Translations under genes and position numbers: made by a program
In this document: positions 17,441 to 26,674 of the stretch, piece after piece
Numbering within the stretch: position 1 is the stretch's first letter
Layout: each line of letters opens with the position of its first letter
Notes under the pieces: model-generated
Told to the model about the DNA's origin: nothing
The model's database searches: none
The model's input: the letters and a program-made list of their open reading frames with translations, nothing else
Assembly: GCA_040081715.1 (NCBI GenBank)
Contig: JBEBFY010000002.1
Coordinates: forward strand, 186,001 to 250,000
Source: CANKJK01 sp040081715
GTDB taxonomy: Bacteria > Acidobacteriota > Vicinamibacteria > Vicinamibacterales > UBA2999
Direction: 5' to 3'
DNA length: 64,000 nucleotides

Positions 17441-18829
17441 ATGCGGAACGTGGCGAAGGTGCTGGTGTGGGTGCTGGCCGTGGGCGTGCTCTCGGCTCAG
17501 GGCGTGCGGACGGTGTCGCTGGTAGTGACCAATGGCACGGTGGTCACGATGGACGGCACGGGCCGGGTTCTCCCGGCGGCCGGGGTGGCGGTCGACGGCG
17601 ACCGCATCGTGGCCGTGGAGACCGCGGCCGACCTGGCGCGACGGTTCAAGGGACGCCAGACGATCAACGCCGCGGGCGGCATCATCATGCCGGGCCTCAT
17701 CAACACACATACCCACGCACCGATGGTGCTCTACCGGGGCCTTGCGGACGACCTGGCCCTGATGGAGTGGCTCGAGAAGTACATCTTCCCGGCTGAGGCG
17801 AAGACTGTCTCGCCCGCGTTCGTGCGCACGGGCACTCGCCTCGCGGCGCTGGAAATGATCGAGTCGGGCACGACGACCTTCGCGGATATGTATTACTTCG
17901 AGAGCGACATCGCGAAGGTCACGGCCGAAGCCGGCCTGCGCGGCGTGCTGGGGCAGACGGTGATCCAGTTCCCGGTGGCGGATGCGAAAACGCCGCAGGA
18001 GGGCCTCGCCAGGGCCGAAGCCTTCATCACCGAGTGGGCACAGCACCCGCTCATTACGCCGGCCGTGGCGCCACATGCGCTCTATACGCTGGACGCCGCC
18101 ACGCTGAAGGCGGCCCGAGCGCTTTCCCTAAGGCACAACGTGCCGATGCTGATCCACATGGCGGAGACCGAGGCCGAGACGGCGACGGCGAAGGAGCGCG
18201 GAGCCTCGTCGGCGGTGGCGTACCTCGACAGTCTGGGCGTCCTCGGCAAGGGCGTCGTTGGCGCCCACGGCGTGTGGGTCTCGCCGGCCGACGTGGCTGT
18301 CCTCAAGGCCCGAGAGGTGGGCATCGCCCACAATCCGGCCAGCAACATGAAGCTGGCCAGCGGCGTGGCGCCCGTGCCCGGGTATCTGGCGGCAGGCATC
18401 GCCCTGGGCCTCGGCACGGACGGCGCTGCGAGCAGCAACGACCTCGACATGTTCACGGCCATGCGTCTGGCCGCGCTGCTCCACAAGGTGGCGTCGAAGG
18501 ATCCGCGCGTGGTGCCGGCGAGGGCTGCGGTTGGCATGGCCACCATCGGCGGTGCCCGTGCGCTCGGGTTGGATGCCGTCACCGGGTCGCTGGAAGTGGG
18601 GAAGCGGGCTGACCTGATCGTGGTCGGCGTTGACGGCGCCCGGCAGACGCCGCTGTTCGACCCGATCTCGCACCTCGTCTACGTGGCGAATGGCGCCGAT
18701 GTACAGCATACCGTCGTCAACGGTCGCGTCCTGATGCGCAACCGGAAGGTCCTGAGCCTGAACCAGGCTTCGGTGCTCGCCGATGCCCGCGCGGCTGCCC
18801 GCGCCGTGCGCGCTGCTGTCGGCCGCTGA
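17441..18829 (+). CDS. Exported amidohydrolase, MTA/SAH-deaminase-like
   Basis: Metal-dependent hydrolase of the TRZ/ATZ and 5-methylthioadenosine/S-adenosylhomocysteine deaminase group, 462 residues. Metal ligands appear in order: NTHTH (His90, His92), LIHMAETEAE, GAHGVWVSPAD, and LGTDGAASSNDLDMF. Residues 1 to about 20 are a clear signal peptide (KVLVWVLAVGVLSAQG), which is unusual for a nucleoside deaminase, so it may act on periplasmic amines or guanine-like compounds. The C-terminal composite domain (GKRADLIVVGVD) is complete. Substrate is not determined. Confidence 0.85.
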   Translation: MRNVAKVLVWVLAVGVLSAQGVRTVSLVVTNGTVVTMDGTGRVLPAAGVAVDGDRIVAVETAADLARRFKGRQTINAAGGIIMPGLINTHTHAPMVLYRGLADDLALMEWLEKYIFPAEAKTVSPAFVRTGTRLAALEMIESGTTTFADMYYFESDIAKVTAEAGLRGVLGQTVIQFPVADAKTPQEGLARAEAFITEWAQHPLITPAVAPHALYTLDAATLKAARALSLRHNVPMLIHMAETEAETATAKERGASSAVAYLDSLGVLGKGVVGAHGVWVSPADVAVLKAREVGIAHNPASNMKLASGVAPVPGYLAAGIALGLGTDGAASSNDLDMFTAMRLAALLHKVASKDPRVVPARAAVGMATIGGARALGLDAVTGSLEVGKRADLIVVGVDGARQTPLFDPISHLVYVANGADVQHTVVNGRVLMRNRKVLSLNQASVLADARAAARAVRAAVGR

Positions 18830-18884
18830 TACCCTCACGCATATTCGTTGCCTACTTCCCGCAACGGCGCGTGGGAGCCCGTGG

Positions 18885-18906
18885 ATCTACCGGAAATATG
18901 GTAGAT
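18885..18906. promoter_or_regulatory. Inverted repeat in the actA promoter region
   Basis: ATCTACC (18885-18891) and GGTAGAT (18900-18906) are perfect inverted repeats separated by 8 nt, and the right arm overlaps a -10-like TAGATT (18902-18907) that ends 10 nt before the actA ATG. This is a candidate operator for the respiratory operon. Confidence 0.4.
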
Positions 18907-18917
18907 TTGGCCGCTTA

Positions 18918-19571
18918 ATGGGCGGGCGGGTTCTGACTCTTCTCCTCGGCGTCGGGTTCCTCGCGAGTTGTGTCCTGTGGCTGCCGAAGGCCGCGTCCAA
19001 CCCGCTTCCCGGGCAGCACACCGGCTTTTCGCCGGTTCAACCGATAGCCTATTCCCACAAGCTGCACGCGGGGGAGCTGGGCATCGGCTGCACCTATTGC
19101 CATTGGGCGGCGGACAAGAGCCGGCACGCGGGCATTCCCGCGGCCAGCATCTGCATGAACTGCCACAAGAGCGTCACGGCCACCGTGGCGGCCCGGAAGG
19201 CCGAGACCCAGGCGGCCGAGCGCGAGGGTCGCGCCTTGAAGCCGGTGGCCTCCGCCGAAATCAAGAAGATCTACGACCACCTCGGTCTCGGGTCCGACTT
19301 GGAGCCTGACCCCGCCATTCAGCCGCAGCCCATTCGCTGGAAGCGCGTGTATGAGGTGGCGGACTTCGTGTACTTCGATCACCGCCCCCACGTCGGGGCC
19401 GGCGTGCGCTGTCAGCACTGCCATGGCGCCGTGGAGACAATGGACCGCGTGAAACAGGTCGGCAGCCTCAGCATGGGATGGTGCGTCTCGTGCCACCGGG
19501 AGGCCACCGAACACGGCATCAATGGCGCAGCGGTGAACGCCCGAGTGGAGTGCACGACGTGTCACCGATAA
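18918..19571 (+). CDS. actA: Alternative complex III subunit A, pentaheme cytochrome c
   Basis: First subunit of alternative complex III, the quinol:electron-acceptor oxidoreductase that replaces bc1 in several phyla. It has an N-terminal membrane anchor (residues 4-22) and five CxxCH heme sites at residues 58, 79, 165, 189 and 212 (CTYCH, CMNCH, CQHCH, CVSCH, CTTCH), the heme number known for ActA. The length of 217 residues fits. ATG at 18918 is the only start giving a membrane-anchor N-terminus. It opens the actABCDEF operon and overlaps actB. Confidence 0.94.
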   Translation: MGGRVLTLLLGVGFLASCVLWLPKAASNPLPGQHTGFSPVQPIAYSHKLHAGELGIGCTYCHWAADKSRHAGIPAASICMNCHKSVTATVAARKAETQAAEREGRALKPVASAEIKKIYDHLGLGSDLEPDPAIQPQPIRWKRVYEVADFVYFDHRPHVGAGVRCQHCHGAVETMDRVKQVGSLSMGWCVSCHREATEHGINGAAVNARVECTTCHR

Positions 19572-22500
19572 CTCCGGGGTCCACTGGTACGGCGGACGGC
19601 GGGAACGGGCCGCGCAAGGTGTATTGGCTCGCCCCGCACCCGCATCCGAACGTCACGGCTGCACCCCTGGCGACAGACACGATGCGGGTGCAGATTGCCG
19701 CACCCGAGACGAGCCGTCGCGACTTCCTGAAGCTGGCCGGGTTCAGCATGGCCGGAGCGGCCGCGGCGTGCGCACGTCCACCAGTGCAGGACGCCGTGCC
19801 GTACCTGACGCAGCCGGCCGACATGGTGCCCGGCCGCGCCTACCTCCAGACGTCCACCTGCGGGGTCTGCCAGGCGGGGTGCGGCGTGCTGGTGCGCACG
19901 CGCGAGGGCCGTCCGGTGAAGCTCGAGGGCAACCCGAATCACCCCCTGTCGCGCGGCGGCCTGTGCGCCGTGGGGCAGGCCTCCACGCTGGGTCTCTATG
20001 ACGCCCACCGGTTGACTGGCCCGCTCAAGGCCGGTGCGCCAATGGAGTGGGCAGCGGCCGACGAGGCGATTCTGGCCGGGCTGGCCGCCGCGAGGGAGAA
20101 GGGCGGCGTACGGGTACTGACCGGCACGGCCCTCGGCCCGACGATGCAGGCTGCGGTGACCGCGTTTGTCGCCAGGTTCCCGGACTGCAAGCACGTGGCA
20201 TGGGACGTCCTGCACGGCTCTGGCGTGCTCGACGCCCACGCGCGCACGCACGGCCTGCGCATCGCGCCCCGCGTGCGGCTGGAGCGTGCCGAAGTCATTG
20301 CCAGCTTCGACGCGGACTTCCTGGGCACCTGGGTGAGTCCGGTGGAGTTCGCGGCGGCCTATCGGGAGGGGCGGTCGCTGGCGGGTGATCACACGCGGTT
20401 CTCGTATCACGCGCAGGTGGAATCGCGGATGTCGCTGACCGGTTCACGCGCGGACCATCGGCTGCGAACCACCCCCCACGAGACACGCGCGCTCCTGGCC
20501 GGCGTGGCGCAGCGGATCGGCGCGAACGCGGGGGTGGCCGCGCCCTTCGCCGCGGTGACGCTCTCTGGTGCGCTGAGCAAGGCCGCCGACGATCTGGCGA
20601 ACCGGCTGTGGGAGGCGAAGGGCAAGGGCGTCGTGCTCTGCGGCCTGACCGACGCGGACGCGCAGTCCGTTGCCAACTTCGCGAACCACCTGCTCGGCGC
20701 CTATGGCACCGTGCTCGACCTCGCTACGCCGTCGCGCCAGCTTCAAGGTGACGACAGGGCGATGGCCACGCTCCTGGCCGAGTTGAAGGACGGCAAGGTC
20801 GGCGCGCTCGTCATCATCGGCAGCAATCCGGTACTGCAGCACGCCGAGGGTGCGGTGTTCGGTGCCGCGCTGGCGAACGTGCCGCTCGTGGTGAACGTGG
20901 CGCAGCGGCTCGACGACACCGCGAACCTCTCGCAGTGGGTCTGCCCGGATGCACATGCCCTGGAAGCCTGGGGCGATATGGAACCTGTGGCGGGCGTGTT
21001 GAGTGTGCAGCAGCCGGCGATTGCGGCGCTGGGCAAGACGCGGCCGGCCCTGGAGAGCCTGGCGGCCTGGTCGGGCGAGGCGAAGCCGGCCCTCGACCAG
21101 GTGAAGGCGCGATGGGAGGCGGAGGTCTTTCCGCGGATGGAGTCCACGGGCACGTTCCTCGAGTTCTGGAACGGCGCGCTGTCGACGGGGGTGGTCGAGG
21201 TTCCGGTGGACGCGCCCGCCGTGACGCCGTTCGAGGTGGCCGGGGTCCAATTCTCACAGGGGGCCGAGCTTGCCGACGGGCAGTTCGCGCTGGTGGCGCA
21301 TCCGACCGTGCAGATGCTGGATGGCGCGCACGCCTACAACGCATGGCTGCACGAGCTGCCTGACCCGATCAGCAAGGTGACCTGGGACAACGTCGCGGCG
21401 CTCTCCGTGAGTGCGGCCGCAGGGCTCGGCCTGCGGTCCGGCGACCTGGTGAAGCTCGACAGTGCTGATGGGCGCAGCGTGACGCTGCCGGTGTTCGTGC
21501 AGCCCGGGCAGCACGAGCGCACCGTGGCGGTGGGCATCGGCTTCGGGAGCATTCTCAGCGAGCGGTTTGCGTTGCTGGGCCCGAAGTGGGTGAACCACCA
21601 GCCCTCAACCGGTGAGAACGGTCGGGTCGGTATCAACGTGATGCCGCTGGCCGGGCGCGCCGTGACGATTACCAAGACCGGTGGCACGCGGCCACTGGCG
21701 GCCACGCAGGAGCACTTCCGCCTGGACGCGGGGGAGACGCTCGGCGACGCGATGGACTCGCTGCCGACCATCATCAAGGAGACGACCGCGGCCGCCGTGC
21801 TGGGCGGGCATGCCGCGGCTGGTCATGAGCCGGCCCATAGCGGAGCCCACAAAGACCTCTGGCCGGCCGATCACCCCTACACCGGGCACAAGTGGGGCAT
21901 GTCCATCGACCTGGCCTCCTGCACGGGCTGCTCGGCGTGCGTGGTGGCCTGCCAGGTGGAGAACAACATCCCGGTCGTCGGCCGCGACGAGGTGCAGCGG
22001 AGCCGCGAGATGCACTGGATTCGCCTCGACCGCTACTACAGCGGGCAGGGCGACGATGTGGACATCGCACAGCAGCCGATGCTGTGCCAGCACTGCGAGC
22101 ATGCGCCGTGCGAGACGGTGTGCCCGGTCGTGGCCACCGTGCACAACGACGAGGGCCTGAACGTGCAGGTCTACAACCGGTGCATCGGCACCCGGTTCTG
22201 CGCCAATAACTGCCCCTACAAGGTGCGGCGGTTCAACTGGTTCGAGTACGCGCATGACAGCGCCATCGAGAACCTGGCCCTCAGCCCCGATGTCACGGTG
22301 CGCTCTCGCGGTGTGATGGAGAAGTGCTCCATGTGCGTGCACCGCGTCCAGGAGGCGGAGCTCGAAGCCAAGGACCGTGGTGAGCCGATTCCCGAGGGGG
22401 GCCTGAAAACGGCGTGCCAGCAGTCCTGCCCGTCGACGGCCATCGTGTTCGGGGACTTGAACGACCCGAAGAGCGCGGTGAGCCAGCTGCGGACGGATGG

Positions 22501-22585
22501 CCGCGCCTACCACGCACTGGGCGAGCTGAACGTGAAGCCGGCCGTGACGTATCTGAGCCTCGTGCGGAACCGGGAGGAGGCATGA
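19559..22585 (+). CDS. actB: Alternative complex III subunit B (molybdopterin-like plus ferredoxin domains)
   Basis: Peripheral iron-sulfur subunit of alternative complex III, 1008 residues. The Tat motif SRRDFLKLAGFS (Arg53-Arg54) sends it across the membrane. A molybdopterin-oxidoreductase-like domain follows, with an iron-sulfur motif CGVCQAGCGV (Cys101, 104, 108) and a fourth Cys in GGLCAVG. From about residue 782 a DMSO-reductase-B-like domain carries four cysteine clusters (CTGCSACVVAC, CQHCEHAPCETVC, CIGTRFCANNC, CSMC with CQQSC). Known ActB proteins bind no Mo cofactor. GTG at 19559 is chosen since it overlaps the actA stop and precedes the Tat motif by a normal distance. Confidence 0.93.
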   Translation: MSPITPGSTGTADGGNGPRKVYWLAPHPHPNVTAAPLATDTMRVQIAAPETSRRDFLKLAGFSMAGAAAACARPPVQDAVPYLTQPADMVPGRAYLQTSTCGVCQAGCGVLVRTREGRPVKLEGNPNHPLSRGGLCAVGQASTLGLYDAHRLTGPLKAGAPMEWAAADEAILAGLAAAREKGGVRVLTGTALGPTMQAAVTAFVARFPDCKHVAWDVLHGSGVLDAHARTHGLRIAPRVRLERAEVIASFDADFLGTWVSPVEFAAAYREGRSLAGDHTRFSYHAQVESRMSLTGSRADHRLRTTPHETRALLAGVAQRIGANAGVAAPFAAVTLSGALSKAADDLANRLWEAKGKGVVLCGLTDADAQSVANFANHLLGAYGTVLDLATPSRQLQGDDRAMATLLAELKDGKVGALVIIGSNPVLQHAEGAVFGAALANVPLVVNVAQRLDDTANLSQWVCPDAHALEAWGDMEPVAGVLSVQQPAIAALGKTRPALESLAAWSGEAKPALDQVKARWEAEVFPRMESTGTFLEFWNGALSTGVVEVPVDAPAVTPFEVAGVQFSQGAELADGQFALVAHPTVQMLDGAHAYNAWLHELPDPISKVTWDNVAALSVSAAAGLGLRSGDLVKLDSADGRSVTLPVFVQPGQHERTVAVGIGFGSILSERFALLGPKWVNHQPSTGENGRVGINVMPLAGRAVTITKTGGTRPLAATQEHFRLDAGETLGDAMDSLPTIIKETTAAAVLGGHAAAGHEPAHSGAHKDLWPADHPYTGHKWGMSIDLASCTGCSACVVACQVENNIPVVGRDEVQRSREMHWIRLDRYYSGQGDDVDIAQQPMLCQHCEHAPCETVCPVVATVHNDEGLNVQVYNRCIGTRFCANNCPYKVRRFNWFEYAHDSAIENLALSPDVTVRSRGVMEKCSMCVHRVQEAELEAKDRGEPIPEGGLKTACQQSCPSTAIVFGDLNDPKSAVSQLRTDGRAYHALGELNVKPAVTYLSLVRNREEA

Positions 22586-24438
22586 GCGGCGCCGCGGCGC
22601 CCCAGCCGATGACCGTCGAGTTGATCGACGGCCCCGTCACGCTCGACGGCATCACCCGTGATGTGGCGGATGCGGCGGGCGCCACACCGACCAGGCTCTG
22701 GCAGCTCGGGATGCTCATGTCGGTGTCGCTGCTGACGGTGGGAATCGTCTCGGTGAGCTACTTGTTCATGACGGGCGTCGGCACGTGGGGGCTCAACACC
22801 ACGGTGGGCTGGGCCTTCGACATCACGGACTTCGTGTTCTGGGTCGGCATTGGTCACGCGGGCACGCTGATTTCCGCCGTCCTGCATCTGTTCCGGCAGA
22901 AGTGGCGGAATGCCGTGAACCGGTCGGCCGAGGCGATGACGCTGTTCGCCGTGCTCTGTGCGGCCATCTTCCCCGTGATTCACGTGGGCCGGCCGTGGCT
23001 GGCGCTGTGGATGCTGCCGTACCCGAATACGCGTGGACCGCTCTGGATCAACTTCAGCTCACCGCTGGTGTGGGACTTCTTCGCGATCTCCACGTACTTC
23101 ACGGTCTCGCTGCTGTTCTGGTACGTGGGGCTGATTCCCGACCTGGCCACCATGCGGGACCGCACCGAGAGCAAGCGCGCCAAGCTCATCTACGGGCTGT
23201 TCTCGCTTGGCTGGAATGGCTCGCACCGTGTGTGGCACCACTACGAGTCCCTGTACATGCTGCTGGCGGGCCTGGCCACGCCGCTCGTCCTCTCGGTGCA
23301 TACAGTGGTGAGTTGGGACTTCGGCGTGAGTATCCTGCCTGGCTGGCACTCCACGGTGTTTCCGCCGTACTTCGTGAACGGCGCCATCCTCTCCGGCCTG
23401 GCGATGGTGCTGACGCTCCTCCTTGTCACGCGGAAGGTCATGCGCTTCGAGGCCTACATCACCAGCCGGCACATCGACGCGATCTGCTACCTCATCATCG
23501 TGACCGGCGGCATTATCTCACTCGCCTATGGCATCGAGGCGTTCGTGGCGTTCTACTCCGGGAACCCCTATGAGCAGCTCGTCGCGGTGAATCGTGGCGT
23601 GGGGAATCTGGCGTGGGCCTACTGGCTGATGCTGTTCTGCAACATGGTGGTGCCGCAGCTCCTGTGGAGCAGGAAGGTGCGCCGCAACATCGTGCTCCTC
23701 TTCGTTCTGTCGCTCTTCGTGAACGTGGGGATGTGGTTCGAGCGTTTCAACATCATCGTCACCTCGCTCGAGCGGAGCTTCCTGGAGCCCACGTGGGCCA
23801 ACTATGCACCGACGATCGTGGAGTACGGCATCTTCCTCGGCAGCTTCGGCCTGTTCATGACGGGGTTCCTGCTGTTTTCCCGCGCGCTGCCGATGATTTC
23901 CATCGCGGAGGTCAAGGCCCTGGTCGGTGGCGACGGCCACCATCACGCTGGGCCCGCGACGGGGGAGACCGACCCGCGCGTGGACACGCTGGAGGAGGGC
24001 GGCCTCATCTACGTGCATTACGCCAGCGAGGAGGATCTTGCGCAGGGCGCCGCGCATGCGCGGCACGCGGGCCGGCGGATTGTGGACATCCACACGCCGT
24101 ATCCCGTGCATGGCCTGAGCGAATTGCTGGAGTTGAAGCGCAGCCGCGTGCCGCTCTTCGGGCTCATCGGCGGCGTGTTCGGGGCGTTGTTTCTGACCGG
24201 GATGATCTTCTGGATCTCCACACAGAACTGGCCGCTCAATATCGGCGGCAAGCCCTGGAACTCGCTGCCCGCCTTCATTCCGCCTATTTTCGAGGCGACG
24301 ATCCTCTGGGCGGTATTTGCCGCGTTCGGGGCCCTCATCGCCATGGGACGGATGAATCCGATGCGCCGGCGGAATCCTGCGCTCAGGCGTGCGACCAACG
24401 ACCGGTTCATCCTGGTGCTCGACCGGAGGGCCGCGTAA
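22582..24438 (+). CDS. Fused alternative complex III subunits C and D
   Basis: One 618-residue protein joins two subunits usually encoded separately. Residues 1 to about 440 are ActC, an NrfD/PsrC-type quinol-binding membrane protein with about ten helices (for example GVGTWGLNTTVGWAFDITDF and VSWDFGVSILPGWHSTVFPP). After a His/Gly-rich linker (GGDGHHHAGP, about residues 452-461), residues about 470-618 are ActD: YVHYASEEDLAQGAAHARHAG, IVDIHTPYPVHGL, then two membrane helices and the motif WPLNIGGKPWNSLPAFIPPIFE. No frameshift or internal stop is seen and the joint is in frame. The ATG overlaps the actB stop. Confidence 0.9.
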   Translation: MSGAAAPQPMTVELIDGPVTLDGITRDVADAAGATPTRLWQLGMLMSVSLLTVGIVSVSYLFMTGVGTWGLNTTVGWAFDITDFVFWVGIGHAGTLISAVLHLFRQKWRNAVNRSAEAMTLFAVLCAAIFPVIHVGRPWLALWMLPYPNTRGPLWINFSSPLVWDFFAISTYFTVSLLFWYVGLIPDLATMRDRTESKRAKLIYGLFSLGWNGSHRVWHHYESLYMLLAGLATPLVLSVHTVVSWDFGVSILPGWHSTVFPPYFVNGAILSGLAMVLTLLLVTRKVMRFEAYITSRHIDAICYLIIVTGGIISLAYGIEAFVAFYSGNPYEQLVAVNRGVGNLAWAYWLMLFCNMVVPQLLWSRKVRRNIVLLFVLSLFVNVGMWFERFNIIVTSLERSFLEPTWANYAPTIVEYGIFLGSFGLFMTGFLLFSRALPMISIAEVKALVGGDGHHHAGPATGETDPRVDTLEEGGLIYVHYASEEDLAQGAAHARHAGRRIVDIHTPYPVHGLSELLELKRSRVPLFGLIGGVFGALFLTGMIFWISTQNWPLNIGGKPWNSLPAFIPPIFEATILWAVFAAFGALIAMGRMNPMRRRNPALRRATNDRFILVLDRRAA

Positions 24439-25034
24439 TGGGCCGGATGGGCATCAATCTCATCCTGCTGGCCGGCATCCTCGCGCTGGCGGGGTTCCGC
24501 GGGTTGGGCGGGGGAGATCGCGCGGAGCGGAACTTCGAGTTCTTCCCGGACATGGCGCGCACGGCGCGGTCCAATGCGTTTTCGTCGAACGAGGTCCTCC
24601 CGGGCCGCATGACCATGCAGCCTCCGGTGGCCGGCACGGTGCGCATCGATGCGGCGGACTGGGCTGCGATCAGGACGCCGCCGCCGACGCGCGAGAAGGA
24701 TTACGAGCCCAAGGGCAGCGAGGCCATGGACAACCCGTTTGCCGGGCGGGGCGATGCAGTCGCCGCGCGCGGCAAACTGATGTACGAGACCTACTGCGGC
24801 CCCTGCCACGGCAACACGGGCGTGGGCGACGGCCTGGTGACCACACGCGGCTACCCCGAGCCGCCCAGCCTCATTGAAGGCGGCGCGTCGGGCATGTCGG
24901 ACCTGGACGTCTACCGGGTCATTACGTTCGGGGGCACCGAGATGCCGGCCTACGCCGTGCAGATGGTGCCCTCCGACCGATGGAAGGCGATCCTGCATCT
25001 GCGGACGCTCCAGGGCGCGGGAGGGGTGAACTGA
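24438..25034 (+). CDS. actE: Alternative complex III subunit E, monoheme cytochrome c
   Basis: Monoheme c-type cytochrome of 198 residues anchored by an N-terminal helix (residues 5-21). The heme site is CGPCH at 120-124, with a likely axial Met in GTEMPAY. The segment between the anchor and the cytochrome domain (MDNPFAGRGDAVAARGKLMYETYC) matches ActE. The start codon overlaps the fused actCD stop by 1 nt (TAATG). It should pass electrons from the pentaheme subunit to a soluble carrier or oxidase. Confidence 0.92.
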   Translation: MGRMGINLILLAGILALAGFRGLGGGDRAERNFEFFPDMARTARSNAFSSNEVLPGRMTMQPPVAGTVRIDAADWAAIRTPPPTREKDYEPKGSEAMDNPFAGRGDAVAARGKLMYETYCGPCHGNTGVGDGLVTTRGYPEPPSLIEGGASGMSDLDVYRVITFGGTEMPAYAVQMVPSDRWKAILHLRTLQGAGGVN

Positions 25035-26155
25035 TGCGCGGCACGCGCACCGGGTTGACGGCGGGCGCGGCCGTCGGCGTGGTGGCCATGGCCGTGGGCT
25101 TCATGCTGGACCCGCAGCGCGGGTGGGCCAATGCCCTGATGGCGGGGTACGCCATGCTGCAGTTCTCCCTGGCCGGGTTGTTCTTCCTGGCTGTGCACCA
25201 GGTGACCGGGGCGACGTGGCACACGACGATTCGGCGGGTGCCTGAAGCGATGGCGGCGGCGATGCCCGTGGGGGCGATCGTGATCCTGGCCGTGCTGCTG
25301 ATGCGCCCCTCGCTCTATCCCTGGTACACCGACCCGTTTCCCGACACCGCCCGCTGGGCGTTCAAGTCGCTGTGGCTCAGCCGGCCGTTCTTCCTGGCAC
25401 GTTCGGTCGGGTATCTGGCCTGCTGGGTGCTCTGTGCCCGGACCCTGGTGGGGGCGCTTCGTGAGGATGAGGGCCCGGCCTCGGCTGACCGCCGCCTGCG
25501 CCTGGCCATCACGACGATCATCACGCTGGGCCTCACGCTGGTGCCTGCCGCGTTCGACTGGATCATGTCGCTCAACCACGAGTGGTTCAGTACGATGATC
25601 GGCTTCTACGAGTTCGCCGGCATCTTCCTGGGCGGGCTGGCCATGCTGGCCCTGCTGCTCGTGGCCACGGAGCGGATGACGCCGGGCTTTACCGTGACGG
25701 TGGACCAGCGGCACGACATGGCGAAGTTCCTATTCGCCTTTGCCACCTTCTGGGCCTACCTGTGGTTCTCGCAGTACATGCTGATCTGGTACGCGAACAT
25801 CACCGAGGAGACGGGCTACTTCATCGAACGGACACACGGGCACTGGGCCGTGCTGTTCTGGGGCAACGTGGTGCTCAACTGGGGCTTGCCCTTCCTGCTA
25901 CTCTTGTCGGTACAGGCCCGCCGGTCGGTGACGGGTCTGGTGGCGGGGGCGATCTCGATCCTGTGCGGGCGTCTCGTAGACCTGCACCTTTCGATTGCGC
26001 TGCCGTTCACGGACGGGCACGTGGGGTCGGCTCTGGCGGGTGTCGGTGTGGTGGTGGGGGCGTTCTCGCTCTTTGCGCTGGCAACCTTTGCCGCACTGGC
26101 CGGGGCGCCACTCGTGCCGCGCACGACTCGGGCTGATCGCCAGGCTCATACGTAG
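25034..26155 (+). CDS. actF: Alternative complex III subunit F, quinone-binding membrane subunit 2
   Basis: Second NrfD-like membrane subunit of alternative complex III, 373 residues with about ten hydrophobic helices. Signatures include HQVTGATWHTTIRRVPEAMA, FDWIMSLNHEWFSTMIGFYEFAG, and FWAYLWFSQYMLIWYANITEE, shared with other ActF proteins. The start overlaps the actE stop (TGATG). No cytochrome oxidase genes follow here, unlike many act loci; a small cytochrome c gene comes next. Confidence 0.92.
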   Translation: MRGTRTGLTAGAAVGVVAMAVGFMLDPQRGWANALMAGYAMLQFSLAGLFFLAVHQVTGATWHTTIRRVPEAMAAAMPVGAIVILAVLLMRPSLYPWYTDPFPDTARWAFKSLWLSRPFFLARSVGYLACWVLCARTLVGALREDEGPASADRRLRLAITTIITLGLTLVPAAFDWIMSLNHEWFSTMIGFYEFAGIFLGGLAMLALLLVATERMTPGFTVTVDQRHDMAKFLFAFATFWAYLWFSQYMLIWYANITEETGYFIERTHGHWAVLFWGNVVLNWGLPFLLLLSVQARRSVTGLVAGAISILCGRLVDLHLSIALPFTDGHVGSALAGVGVVVGAFSLFALATFAALAGAPLVPRTTRADRQAHT

Positions 26156-26186
26156 GTTGGTTCGGAACATTCAGGAGGAGAGGCGC

Positions 26187-26600
26187 ATGCGTGCAGTCTG
26201 GACGGGTCTGATGGTGATGGCTCTCGGTGCGGGTGTGGCGCTGTATGCGGCCGAGCCTGCCCCCGACAGTCTTGTCGCGAATATGAAGGCGCTCAATACG
26301 GCACTGACGGCCGTTCGCACGGCAGTCACCGGCGGGGACTTTGCCGGTGTCGAGAAGCAGGGCGTCGCCCTTGAGGCGCTGCTCAAGACAAACACCGCGT
26401 TCTGGAAGGGCAGGAAGGCGGCGGCGCCGCTGGTGCATGCCGAAGCCGCCGGCAAGGCCGCCGGTGAGTTGACCGCCGCCGCCAAGGCGAAGAATGAGGC
26501 GGGCGTCGCAGCCGCGCAGAAGGCGCTCAGCGCGTCCTGTGGGGCGTGCCACACGGCGCACCGGGAGCGCACGCCAGACGGCAAATACGCGATCAAGTAG
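26187..26600 (+). CDS. Exported cytochrome c'-like monoheme protein
   Basis: Protein of 137 residues with a signal peptide (residues 1 to about 22, VWTGLMVMALGAGVALYAAE), four amphipathic Ala/Lys-rich helices, and a single heme site CGACH at residues 118-122 near the C-terminus. This layout is that of cytochrome c' or c556. A strong AGGAGGAGAGG lies just upstream of the ATG. It is only 31 nt behind actF and so is probably cotranscribed; an electron acceptor or nitric-oxide-binding role would fit but is not shown. Confidence 0.85.
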   Translation: MRAVWTGLMVMALGAGVALYAAEPAPDSLVANMKALNTALTAVRTAVTGGDFAGVEKQGVALEALLKTNTAFWKGRKAAAPLVHAEAAGKAAGELTAAAKAKNEAGVAAAQKALSASCGACHTAHRERTPDGKYAIK

Positions 26601-26637
26601 CGCGACCGCACGCAGAGCACGGCGCGGCGGCAAGGAG

Positions 26638-26668
26638 GGCCCGATCCCGCGAGGGGGAGGGCCTTTCT
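26638..26668. terminator. Terminator hairpin between convergent genes
   Basis: GGCCC and TCCC (26638-26648, with a GA bulge) pair with GGGA and GGGCC (26655-26663), followed by TTTC. It lies 38 nt after the cytochrome stop and just before the 3' end of the convergent hpt gene, so it can end the act operon transcript. Confidence 0.5.
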
Positions 26669-26674
26669 GCGTCT

